Assembly (NCBI GenBank): GCA_958446835.1
Contig: CAUCXT010000040.1
Coordinates: 1-22,851 of the forward strand
Direction: 5' to 3'
DNA: 22,851 nt
Source: an uncultured Eubacterium sp.
GTDB taxonomy: Bacteria; Bacillota; Clostridia; Lachnospirales; Lachnospiraceae
In this document: piece after piece, positions 15,779 through 22,792 of the stretch
Numbering within the stretch: the stretch's first letter is position 1
Layout of the letters: every line of letters begins with the position of its first letter
The notes under the pieces: generated by a model
What the model was told of the DNA's origin: nothing
Database searches by the model: none
The model's input: the letters and a program-made list of their open reading frames with translations, nothing else
Made by a program: the position numbers and the translations under genes

Positions 15779-16761
15779 ATGTAAATATATATTATGGCGG
15801 AAGAGGTCTTGTGGACGATCCGACCATTACGGTATTAAATAAGATTACTGATGTACTTAACGAGCTAAGAGTAAATGTTGAGAAATATAATCTTTTTGAA
15901 ATGAAAAATGCGATTACAACACTTCCTCAGACATTAAAGGAGGCGGATGCGGTTATTCTTGCAAGTACGGTAGAATGGTTTGGAATAGGAGGCTATATGC
16001 TTCAGTTCCTTGATGCATGCTGGCTGTATGCGGATAAATCAATGATTGAGAAGCTCTATATGTTCCCGATAGTTATGTCGCGTGCCTCCGGCGAGAAAGA
16101 GGCTGCAATGTCGCTTTCTAATGCATGGGAAATGCTTGGAGGAAAGAGCTGTAATGGACTTGCAGCTTACGTGGCAGACCCGGTGGAGTTCGAGCTTAAC
16201 GCCGAGTATCAGGCAATATTTGAGAAAATGGCAGAGGAGATATACAGAACAGTGTCACAGAAGGTTAAGACCCTGCCTTCGAGTAACAATGCGATAAAGA
16301 GCAATATAGTGAGCGACACAATGAGACTTACGCCGCAGGAGTCTGAACAGCTTTCAAAATATGCTTCCGATGATACATATATCAAGAAACAGAAGGAAGA
16401 CATTGAGGAGCTTTCAAGTATGTTCAGAAATCTTATGGAGGATGAGGACAAGGGTGGTATTGACAGATATACAAGACTGTTTATAGACAATTTTGTGCCT
16501 CAGAGTGATTTTAAGGCAAGCTATGTTATCAATATCAATGACAAGAAAAAGACTTTAGTTATTGATATTAACAATAGAAATATTGATTGTAATTTTGGAC
16601 AGAAGGATGATGCAGAGGTGTCATGCCGTCTGGATAATCTTGTGCTTGAGAAGATAGTTCAGGGGAATCAGACTTTTCAGGGAGCGTTTATGTCAGGCAG
16701 CATGACTGCAAAGGGAAATTTTAAAAACATCAGAATGCTGGATCAGTGTTTTAAATTCTAA
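15775..16761 (+). CDS. Flavodoxin-like / SCP2 sterol-carrier fusion protein
   Basis: This 328-aa soluble protein has an N-terminal flavodoxin-like fold (1-165): MNVNIYYGGRG, ADAVILASTVEWFGIGGYML and a middle resembling NAD(P)H-dependent FMN reductases. A polar helical linker (about 170-235) leads to a C-terminal SCP2-like domain (about 235-328) with YVININDKKKTLVIDINN, CRLDNLVLEKIVQGNQTFQG and FMSGSMTAKGNFKNIRML, where the MSGSMTAKGN turn is characteristic. SCP2 domains bind hydrophobic ligands such as acyl chains, and FMN domains carry electrons, so a lipid-linked redox role is possible but unproven. The start codon overlaps the rhomboid stop (ATGA), indicating translational coupling. It is the last gene of the pilus operon by spacing; the next gene has its own promoter. 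Confidence 0.8.
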   Translation: MNVNIYYGGRGLVDDPTITVLNKITDVLNELRVNVEKYNLFEMKNAITTLPQTLKEADAVILASTVEWFGIGGYMLQFLDACWLYADKSMIEKLYMFPIVMSRASGEKEAAMSLSNAWEMLGGKSCNGLAAYVADPVEFELNAEYQAIFEKMAEEIYRTVSQKVKTLPSSNNAIKSNIVSDTMRLTPQESEQLSKYASDDTYIKKQKEDIEELSSMFRNLMEDEDKGGIDRYTRLFIDNFVPQSDFKASYVININDKKKTLVIDINNRNIDCNFGQKDDAEVSCRLDNLVLEKIVQGNQTFQGAFMSGSMTAKGNFKNIRMLDQCFKF

Positions 16762-16837
16762 CTGTGGGAAATGGTGTTGATATTCGATATGCTATATCTT
16801 AGGCTGCAAAGAAATGGCTATAAATAGCTTAAGAAAC

Positions 16838-16866
16838 TTGTAAACATATAACAAATCCGCTATACT
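16838..16866 (+). promoter_or_regulatory. SigmaA promoter of the 63-aa gene
   Basis: TTGTAA (16838-16843), a 17-base spacer and TATACT (16861-16866) make a good vegetative promoter. Transcription should start near 16873, only about 17 bases before the ATG at 16890, leaving a very short leader. The rest of the 128-base gap before it holds a small dyad, GCTAT-AA-ATAGC, at about 16817-16828 and nothing else recognised. Confidence 0.7.
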
Positions 16867-16889
16867 ATGCCTGGGAAGGCGGTGGAAAG

Positions 16890-17081
16890 ATGGAAGAAAT
16901 GAATAATCAGGAAACTATTAAAATATGTGTTGAGGAATTTTCACGCTTGCAGGAATGGATGGCTATGACAGAAAAAGAGACACCATTATATAAATCAATG
17001 AAAGTTCGTTATAGAGATTTAAAAGTTATTTTGTCTGCTTTAGGTGTGAATGTAACAGAACTTGACACAATAAAGGAATAG
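16890..17081 (+). CDS. Small acidic protein of unknown function (63 aa)
   Basis: I do not recognise the family. The product, starting MEEMNNQETIKICVEEFSRL, is predicted to be mostly helical, with a basic patch (KSMKVRYRDLKVIL) in the second half and an acidic tail (NVTELDTIKE). There is no membrane segment, zinc motif or evident DNA-binding fold. It is supported as a real gene by an optimal promoter upstream, a GC stem with T's downstream, and a G-rich weak ribosome site (GGAAGGCGGTGGAAAG) before the ATG. A small protein-protein adaptor is conceivable, but that is a guess. Confidence 0.65.
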   Translation: MEEMNNQETIKICVEEFSRLQEWMAMTEKETPLYKSMKVRYRDLKVILSALGVNVTELDTIKE

Positions 17082-17092
17082 TCAATAGTTCT

Positions 17093-17125
17093 AAGGGCAG
17101 ACAAATGTGAATAAACTGCCCTTTT
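17093..17125 (+). terminator. Intrinsic terminator after the 63-aa gene
   Basis: AAGGGCAG (17093-17100) pairs with CTGCCCTT (17116-17123) around a 15-base loop, followed by TT then ATAG. The 8-bp stem is GC-rich but the T run is short. Between it and the kinase gene (17126-17229), GTCGGC and GCCGGC about 20 bases apart (near 17193-17221) could form a weak stem ending the minus-strand transcript. Confidence 0.55.
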
Positions 17126-17229
17126 ATAGTATGCAAATAATATGGTTCGACAAAGTCAGATTTTTAAGATGTATTTATGTTTGGTGTTATGTCGGCAAAG
17201 ATTAACTCTGATAAAGCCGGCTCAGTACT

Positions 17230-17964
17230 TTAGCTTCTGGTTAATTTTACTGATATTGTGAAGCTGGTAAGTCCATCACTGTGCGTCCAGCTCATTGAGC
17301 CGTCCATGGCATTCGCTGTCTCCGCGGCAATCGCAAGACCAAGTCCAAGATGTTCCTGCTTATCGGTGGAAAATGGCGTGAACATTCTGCCTGCCATGTC
17401 GGGAGCAGGACAGTTTCCATGATTCTGGACGGTTATATCAAGGCTATTGTCATTATCACAATGCATTATGACATCAACGGGTATTATGGAATCAGAGGCT
17501 TCTACAGCATTTGCAATCAGACAGCCAACAGCATTTACAAGCCGTGATGCATCTATTGAGATTGTGTCATTTTTGCAGGTACAGGAGATATTGATATCAG
17601 GATAGGCAGTTGAAAAGTTATTGGATATATATGTATCAAGCATTGATTTGATATCGTATATACATACATCTGATGGGGATATGGTTGCGGCATAGCGGAA
17701 CATGGCAACATCATTGAAAGCTTTGACAAGATTCTTTATATCAGAGCCCATTGTGACATAGCGGGGGATAGAGTTAAGCTGAGGATTGGTAAGTCCGAGG
17801 AGCTGATATGAGCCGTTGAGCAGGGTGACAATATTGCGAATATCGTGGCAGCCTTGCTTTAGAAGCGTCCTGTGTTCTTCCTCGCGGCGTTCAAAAAGTT
17901 CATACGCCTCGGGATATTCGTCTTTAAGCTTATTAAGAATCTGTTTATCATTGTCAGACAGCAT
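17230..17964 (-). CDS. Soluble orphan histidine kinase
   Basis: This 244-aa protein has a short helical N-terminus, a histidine phosphotransfer region with QGCHDIRNIVTLLNGSYQLL (His40 the likely phosphoacceptor), and a C-terminal HATPase domain: N box LIANAVEAS, G1-like VQNHGN, F box FTPFSTDK and G2 HLGLGLAIA. No membrane helix or sensor domain (PAS, GAF, HAMP) is present, so it must sense a cytoplasmic cue or act through a partner. No response regulator gene lies next to it. GAGGT lies 7 bases before the ATG. A possible -10 TATAAT is at 18027-18032 (minus strand), next to two palindromes (18048-18074). Confidence 0.85.
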   Translation of the reverse strand: MLSDNDKQILNKLKDEYPEAYELFERREEEHRTLLKQGCHDIRNIVTLLNGSYQLLGLTNPQLNSIPRYVTMGSDIKNLVKAFNDVAMFRYAATISPSDVCIYDIKSMLDTYISNNFSTAYPDINISCTCKNDTISIDASRLVNAVGCLIANAVEASDSIIPVDVIMHCDNDNSLDITVQNHGNCPAPDMAGRMFTPFSTDKQEHLGLGLAIAAETANAMDGSMSWTHSDGLTSFTISVKLTRS

Positions 17965-18047
17965 ATTTATACCTCACAAAGTTTTATTTTAGTTTATTCT
18001 AAGGTGCGTTTCGCAATTAACAGGATATTATAGACATTGTATAGTAG

Positions 18048-18074
18048 TTTATCGATAAATGGTTTATCAATAAA
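18048..18074. promoter_or_regulatory. Two tandem palindromes in the kinase-HIT intergenic region
   Basis: TTTATCGATAAA (18048-18059) is a perfect 12-bp palindrome and TTTATCAATAAA (18063-18074) differs at one position. Their centres are 15 bases apart. They lie in the 152-base region between the divergent kinase and HIT genes, just upstream of the candidate kinase -10 (18027-18032). Paired palindromes of this type are typical operators, but the regulator is unknown and A/T-rich DNA yields chance palindromes. Confidence 0.4.
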
Positions 18075-18116
18075 TTGTTTAATATAAACATATAACATAA
18101 AAGGAGATTTTTCAAG

Positions 18117-18536
18117 ATGAAAAAGGATGATTGTATTTTTTGCAAGATTGCAGCAGGAGAGATTCCATCAGCGACAGTTTATGAGGACGATGATTTCAGA
18201 GCTATATTAGATCTGGGTCCGGCAGCTAAGGGACATACGCTTGTGATTCCTAAGAACCATTCAGATAATCTGTTAAGTGTAGATTCGGATACTGCAGCTA
18301 AGGCGCTTAATGTTATCTCTAAGACTGCTAATGCAATCAAGGAAGCATTGGGATGTGACGGAATAAATGTTGTACAGAATAATGGCGAGGCAGCAGGACA
18401 GACTGTAATGCACCTTCATTTCCATATAATTCCGAGATACAAAAATGACAGTGTGAATATAGGCTGGCAGCCGATGAAGCCTTCCAACGAAGAGCTTGCA
18501 GCGACTGCCGAACAAATCAAAGAAAAAATGAATTAA
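18117..18536 (+). CDS. HIT family nucleotide-binding hydrolase
   Basis: This 139-aa cytoplasmic protein is of the HINT/Fhit-like superfamily that hydrolyses AMP-linked substrates. The catalytic triad motif HLHFHIIPR has His99, His101 and His103 with the third as nucleophile. The N-terminal CIFCK (Cys6, Cys9) is the zinc-binding pair seen in many bacterial members, and GHTLVIPKNH follows as usual. Length is normal. AAGGAG at 18101-18106 lies 10 bases before the ATG. It is probably monocistronic: the preceding gene is divergent and the next converges. Confidence 0.94.
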   Translation: MKKDDCIFCKIAAGEIPSATVYEDDDFRAILDLGPAAKGHTLVIPKNHSDNLLSVDSDTAAKALNVISKTANAIKEALGCDGINVVQNNGEAAGQTVMHLHFHIIPRYKNDSVNIGWQPMKPSNEELAATAEQIKEKMN

Positions 18537-18559
18537 CAGGTAAGATGGTTTTTCAATTA

Positions 18560-18665
18560 ATAAAAAGCTTAATTTATAAAGTTTTTTATTAGCTAAAATT
18601 ATATAATTAAGCTTTTATTTAGTTTAAAATTCTTTAATTAAGCTTTTTATCAGCGAAAATCTTAT
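18560..18665. repeat. A/T-rich inverted and tandem repeats between HIT and murG
   Basis: Three imperfect copies of about 30 bases follow each other, with the matching G at 18581, 18611 and 18642: AGTTTTTTATTAGCTAAAAT, AGCTTTTATTTAGTTTAAAA, AGCTTTTTATCAGCGAAAAT. In addition, ATAAAAAGCTTAATT (18560-18574) is a perfect 15-base inverted match to 18636-18650, and its inner 12 bases also pair with 18605-18616. The long A/T stems with T runs on both strands fit a bidirectional terminator between convergent genes. Confidence 0.6.
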
Positions 18666-18679
18666 AAAAAAGACTTCGT

Positions 18680-19744
18680 CTATTTAGAAGCCTCATTTAT
18701 AAGAGCCACTATCTGCTTAATAGAGTCATTTCCTGAAGATTTTTTCATGCAGTCTATATATTCGGCGCGATGCTCATAGAGATTGCAGATTGCCAGATAT
18801 AATGACTCATTAGTGAGTTCTTCCTCAGGAAGAACCATCGAAAAGCCTTGCTTCTTAAATGATTGTGCATTGAGAATCTGATCTCCTCTGCTGGCTCCTG
18901 CCGGCAGTGGGATGAGAAGGTTCGGCTTGTTGAGGGACAACAATTCAAATATGGCGTTGGCACCAGCACGCGAAACTACAATATCGGCAGCGGCGAAAAG
19001 ATCTTTTAACTCCTTGTCAATATAGTCAAACTGATAGTAGCCTGTTGTAGAGTAGAAGCTTTCGTCAACCTTGCCTTTTCCGCATAGGTGAACAATCTGA
19101 AAGCAATCAAGCAGACTTGGCAGTATGGCGCGGATAGCTTCGTTGACATGCTGTGCGCCAAGACTTCCGCCGATGACCATTATGACAGGCTTATTCGATG
19201 TGAAATGACACAGGTCAAGTCCGGTCTGGCGGTCTCCATGACTTAATTCGGCGCGGATAGGTGTACCTGTGAGTATGCCCTTGCCGTTAGGAATCATGGC
19301 TACAGTTTCCGGGAAGTTACAGCATACCTTATTTGCATAAGGAATGCATATTTTATTTGCAAGTCCGGGTGTCATATCTGATTCATGGATAATCACCGGG
19401 ATATGTTCTCTATGGGCTGCAAGTACAACAGGAACAGAAACAAATCCGCCCTTGGAAAATACAACATCCGGCTTAATTGTTCTGATAAGCTTTCGCGCTT
19501 CAAAACAGCCCTTGATAACGCGGAAAGGGTCGGTAAGATTCTTCAAGTCGAAATAACGTCTGAGCTTACCGGTTGATATTCCATAATAAGGGACGTTCTG
19601 TTCTGTGATAAGTTTTTTTTCAATACCATTATATGAGCCAATGTAGGATATATCGTATCCCTGTTCACGAAGAAGAGGAAGCATGGCTATGTTAGGTGTT
19701 ACATGCCCGGCGGTTCCGCCACCGGTAAGAAGTAATTTTTTCAT
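18680..19744 (-). CDS. murG: MurG, lipid II-forming GlcNAc transferase
   Basis: MurG adds GlcNAc from UDP-GlcNAc to lipid I on the inner face of the membrane, giving lipid II for peptidoglycan. At 354 aa it has normal length. Family motifs are intact: the glycine-rich loop LTGGGTAGHVTPN at residues 5-17, VVFSKGGFVSVP near 95-106, HESDMTPGLANK near 120-131, GGSLGAQHVN in the second domain, and the UDP-GlcNAc site VSRAGANAIFELLSLNKPNL followed by GDQILNAQ. There is no division-cell-wall cluster around it, so it is a stand-alone copy, preceded 32 bases upstream by the TSCPD gene. Many Lachnospiraceae carry such a dispersed murG; whether there is another copy cannot be seen here. Confidence 0.95.
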   Translation of the reverse strand: MKKLLLTGGGTAGHVTPNIAMLPLLREQGYDISYIGSYNGIEKKLITEQNVPYYGISTGKLRRYFDLKNLTDPFRVIKGCFEARKLIRTIKPDVVFSKGGFVSVPVVLAAHREHIPVIIHESDMTPGLANKICIPYANKVCCNFPETVAMIPNGKGILTGTPIRAELSHGDRQTGLDLCHFTSNKPVIMVIGGSLGAQHVNEAIRAILPSLLDCFQIVHLCGKGKVDESFYSTTGYYQFDYIDKELKDLFAAADIVVSRAGANAIFELLSLNKPNLLIPLPAGASRGDQILNAQSFKKQGFSMVLPEEELTNESLYLAICNLYEHRAEYIDCMKKSSGNDSIKQIVALINEASK

Positions 19745-19776
19745 GGCAAACCTCTGAAAATTGCTATGTCTGTAAG

Positions 19777-20016
19777 TTATTGAATTGCCTGCTTAAGAGC
19801 TTTTGCAAGCTGGTCAGGGCATGATGTCTCACGTATTCCGCAGCGGATTCCCTCTAAGCGGCTGATAGCATCCGAAACCTTCATTCCGGCAACAAGTGCA
19901 GCAACTCCCTGTGTATTTCCTGAGCAGCCACCTGTAAACTTAACGGACTTGATTACATCTCCGTCTAACTCAATATTGATTTCCTTGGAACAAACTCCTG
20001 TTGGTTTGTATATCAT
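19777..20016 (-). CDS. TSCPD domain protein (TIGR03905-like)
   Basis: This 79-aa soluble protein has four cysteines (9, 31, 59, 66 approximately) in the TSCPD pattern: GVCSKEINIELDGD, VKFTGGCSGNTQGVAALVAG, RLEGIRCGIRETSCPDQLAK. The TSCPD fold also occurs at the C-terminus of ribonucleotide reductases, where it is thought to bind a metal; as a free protein its role is unknown. AGGAG lies 8 bases before the ATG. A TATAAT (plus-strand 20076-20081) with TTGTCT 18 bases further upstream could be its promoter. It precedes murG by 32 bases in the same direction and is probably cotranscribed with it. Confidence 0.88.
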   Translation of the reverse strand: MIYKPTGVCSKEINIELDGDVIKSVKFTGGCSGNTQGVAALVAGMKVSDAISRLEGIRCGIRETSCPDQLAKALKQAIQ

Positions 20017-20110
20017 AACATTATTCTCCTATCTGTATATTTAATACTTTTTTGCAGAAAAAATTTCCACAAACTATTATATCATAACAATAGCGCAATA
20101 GACAATCAAG

Positions 20111-20119
20111 TGTTATAAT
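20111..20119 (+). promoter_or_regulatory. Extended -10 promoter for the nucleosidase gene
   Basis: TGTTATAAT at 20111-20119 is a perfect extended -10 (TGnTATAAT). No recognisable -35 stands 17 bases upstream, which extended -10 promoters tolerate. The leader would be about 86 bases and contains a 13-base odd palindrome, ACACAATTTGTGT (20178-20190), a possible operator. Confidence 0.55.
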
Positions 20120-20211
20120 TAACAAAAAAACAACCAGCGGAGAAACAAATGTGGAAAATATGATATTATCTTAGCGTACACAATTTGTGTGGTCTGCGGA
20201 ACGGAGGAATT

Positions 20212-20904
20212 ATGATAGGAATTATCGGGGCGATGGAGGAAGAAGTAAAGGCACTTGCGGATATGATGAACGGTGTCGAGACAGCCACTGTTGCGGGAAT
20301 GGTTTTTAAGAAGGGGCAGTTAAAGGGAAAGGATGTAGTTGTTGTAAGAAGTGGAATCGGTAAGGTTAATGCCGCTGTATGCACACAGATACTTGCAGAC
20401 AGATACAATGTTGACTGTGTAATCAATACAGGTGTTGCAGGCTCACTTAAAAACGAAATAAATATCGGAGACATTGTTATATCAAGCGATGCAATCCAGC
20501 ATGATATGGATGCGACAGGCTTTGGATATAAGATGGGTGTAATCCCTAGAATGCCTGTATCAGTGTTTGAGGCGGACAGAAAGCTCATAGACGCCGCAAA
20601 GGCTGCATGCAGTGAGGCGGTTCCTGAGATTGGTGTGTTCGAGGGAAGAGTGGTAAGCGGTGACCAGTTTATAACCGACAAGGATACCAAGAAGAGACTT
20701 GTCGAGACATTTGCCGCATACTGTACGGAGATGGAGGGAGCAGCCATTGCACAGGCGGCATACCTTAACAACATTCCATTTCTTGTAATACGTGCCATAT
20801 CCGATAAGGCGGATGACAGTGCGTCCATGGACTACGGCGAATTCGAGCGCAAGGCAATTGAACATTCCGTTCTTCTTATGGAGAATCTCATCCAGAGAAT
20901 ATAA
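20212..20904 (+). CDS. mtnN: 5'-methylthioadenosine/S-adenosylhomocysteine nucleosidase
   Basis: The enzyme cleaves adenine from methylthioadenosine and S-adenosylhomocysteine in the methyl-cycle salvage pathway, in the cytosol, and the product feeds LuxS where present. The 230-aa length is that of the family. Catalytic positions are intact: Glu11 in IGIIGAMEEEV (Glu12 in E. coli), the EMEGAA motif, and the Asp in ISDKAD. NTGVAGSL and the GDIVIS segment are typical of the purine phosphorylase fold. ATG 20212 is chosen over an upstream in-frame start at 20185: GGAGG lies 4 bases before it and homology begins at MIGIIGAME. The 179-base gap after it (20905-21083) shows no terminator or gene I can support. 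Confidence 0.95.
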   Translation: MIGIIGAMEEEVKALADMMNGVETATVAGMVFKKGQLKGKDVVVVRSGIGKVNAAVCTQILADRYNVDCVINTGVAGSLKNEINIGDIVISSDAIQHDMDATGFGYKMGVIPRMPVSVFEADRKLIDAAKAACSEAVPEIGVFEGRVVSGDQFITDKDTKKRLVETFAAYCTEMEGAAIAQAAYLNNIPFLVIRAISDKADDSASMDYGEFERKAIEHSVLLMENLIQRI

Positions 20905-21083
20905 GGTCATATTTTAGGGAATTTTGTTGATAAATGCTGCATAGATTACCTCTAAAAGCTGTTGAAATACATGTACAATCTTTTCTAGGACAAGTATATA
21001 GGGAATTGCTAAGCTGTTTTACGAATATTGGCATTGAGAAGTTTTAAGTTTTGCAATCACCCGGTACGGTTGAGGAGGATTTT

Positions 21084-21791
21084 ATGCAGAATTTATTATC
21101 AATTATGGCGGAGAACACATTTGCAATTATAATCGCGGTCATGGGCTTTTTTGGCTGCCTTGCCTATGGAATTGCGGGAAAGGGAATGTCGGTGCTGTAC
21201 AATGAGAGTCTTTCAATGACGGCATCGAGTCATCCTTTTATACGTCAGTTAAAGTTAAGACGCGAGAATGGAATGCGTATAAATACAAGCATACATAATA
21301 CGCAAGCCTTCGTCCTCAAAAATATGGAGCGTTACAGGTATTTTAATCTTTCAATTGATGAGTATGTGAAAACTGCATGGCTCATACAGCTTATCTGCGT
21401 TATGCTGGGGCTGATGAGCGGAATAATCAAGCAGAATATGTGGTATACCGCGTACGGTTGTGTATGTGCCGTGGCTGTGGCGTGTGTCGGTAAAATCGAG
21501 GATATAGAAAAAAAGGAGAGCCGCGTAGTGGTAAACATTGTCGATTACTTTGACAATGTTCTATTAAATGATAGGCTGGGCGCGGAGAAAATGCAGGATG
21601 AACCGGACGCGGAGCCTGCAAATGCGAAAGTCGGGTCAAAAAATAATGGTATTGAGTATGAGGGCTCACGCGCGATGGCAAAAAGGAAGCTTTCGCAGGA
21701 GGATAAGACTGCGGCATTCAATACGGATATTAAAATAAGCGATGAACAGATAAAGCTGATTGAGGATGTGCTGAGGGAGTATCTGGCGTAA
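21084..21791 (+). CDS. Unknown membrane protein with three helices
   Basis: I do not recognise a characterised family. The 235-aa protein starts with a helix (about 9-32, AFAIIIAVMG-like, ending GIAGKGMSVL), then a basic loop (RQLKLRRENGMRIN, VLKNMERYRYFNLS), two further helices (about 99-117 and 122-140), and an acidic, flexible C-terminal tail of about 95 residues (DRLGAEKMQDEPDAEPANAK) that should be cytoplasmic. GAGGAGG at 21072-21078 lies 5 bases before ATG 21084; the upstream TTG at 21051 has no such site. I have the impression that similar proteins are common in Lachnospiraceae, but cannot verify it. It precedes the dehydrogenase by 47 bases in the same direction. Confidence 0.75.
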   Translation: MQNLLSIMAENTFAIIIAVMGFFGCLAYGIAGKGMSVLYNESLSMTASSHPFIRQLKLRRENGMRINTSIHNTQAFVLKNMERYRYFNLSIDEYVKTAWLIQLICVMLGLMSGIIKQNMWYTAYGCVCAVAVACVGKIEDIEKKESRVVVNIVDYFDNVLLNDRLGAEKMQDEPDAEPANAKVGSKNNGIEYEGSRAMAKRKLSQEDKTAAFNTDIKISDEQIKLIEDVLREYLA

Positions 21792-21838
21792 AAACTTTGC
21801 AGGGCATGATTATTTATAAAAACAGGAGAAAATAGTTG

Positions 21839-22792
21839 ATGAACATTGTGATTTTAGACCGCATGGCGCTTGGAGAGGACATTGATATGTCCGTTTTTGA
21901 GAAGCTGGGGACGGTCACAATATATGAGAGAACGGCGCCGGATGAGGTGATTGAAAGACTTAAGGATGCGGACGCACTTCTCACGAACAAGGTTGTGATA
22001 GGCAAAAATGAGATGGACAGGCTTCCTAAGCTTAAATATATAGGAATAAACGCGACCGGAACGAACAACATAGATTTGGAATACGCCGCGAAGAAGAATA
22101 TTGCGGTCACGAATGTAAAGAGCTATTCCACGGATTCGGTGGTACAGCACACATTTGCACTACTTTTTTACGTGTATGAGAAGCTAAGACACTATGATGA
22201 TTTTGTGAAGGACGGAAAGTACTGTGAGTACGGATGTTTCACCTATTTCGGGCAGCATTTTGAGGAGCTTGCCGGAAAGACATGGGGAATAATCGGACTT
22301 GGCGAGATAGGAAGAAAGGTTGCCGACATTGCAAAGGTGTTCGGATGCCATGTGATATATTATTCGACATCGGGCAGGAACAGCAACCCCGACTATGAGC
22401 GTGTGGATTTTGATGAATTGCTTAAAAGGTCGGATATCATTTCGATACATGCGCCGCTCAATGACAGGACAGAGAATCTTATGGACAGGCAGGCGTTTGG
22501 GAAGATGAAATCCAATGCGGTGCTCATAAATGTGGGTCGCGGACCTATCGTCAATGAGAATGACCTGCTGTGGGCGCTCAATGAGAATAAGATTGCGGCG
22601 GCGGGGCTTGATGTCATATCTGTTGAGCCTATGAGAAAGGACAATCCGCTCTACGGATATAAGGACAGTAATCGTCTTATAATCACACCTCACATTGCAT
22701 GGGCGACCAATGAGGCTAGGCAGAGGCTTGTGGATGAGGCGTATCTCAATCTGGAGGCATTTATAGACGGAAAAGAACGTAACAGAGTATAA
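21839..22792 (+). CDS. hprA: D-2-hydroxyacid dehydrogenase, hydroxypyruvate/glycerate type
   Basis: This 317-aa NAD(P)-dependent enzyme probably reduces hydroxypyruvate to D-glycerate or a related 2-keto acid. The nucleotide-binding Rossmann domain has IIGLGEIGRKVADIA (about 149-163). The catalytic residues are present: Arg in VGRGPIVNE, Glu in VISVEPM, and His in TPHIAWATNEARQR; the HIAWAT form is typical of the glycerate dehydrogenase branch. The length is normal. The start is ambiguous between ATG 21839 (AGGAG 10 bases upstream) and TTG 21836 (7 bases); ATG is preferred. Substrate cannot be decided by eye; D-lactate or phosphoglycerate enzymes are less likely from the motifs. The last 59 bases of the window after it hold no gene I can support. 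Confidence 0.9.
   Translation: MNIVILDRMALGEDIDMSVFEKLGTVTIYERTAPDEVIERLKDADALLTNKVVIGKNEMDRLPKLKYIGINATGTNNIDLEYAAKKNIAVTNVKSYSTDSVVQHTFALLFYVYEKLRHYDDFVKDGKYCEYGCFTYFGQHFEELAGKTWGIIGLGEIGRKVADIAKVFGCHVIYYSTSGRNSNPDYERVDFDELLKRSDIISIHAPLNDRTENLMDRQAFGKMKSNAVLINVGRGPIVNENDLLWALNENKIAAAGLDVISVEPMRKDNPLYGYKDSNRLIITPHIAWATNEARQRLVDEAYLNLEAFIDGKERNRV

Noticed and set aside
16082..16297. 71-codon plus-strand frame within the flavodoxin domain
   Set aside because: It lies in another frame of a well-supported gene and has no ribosome site.
18581..18660. Reading the three 30-base repeats as a CRISPR remnant
   Set aside because: The copies are adjacent with no unique spacers, are imperfect and A/T-rich, and there are no cas genes.
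20166..20828. 220-codon minus-strand frame
   Set aside because: It mirrors the mtnN gene, whose catalytic motifs are clear on the plus strand; the antisense product is Ser/Pro/Thr-rich with no family signature.
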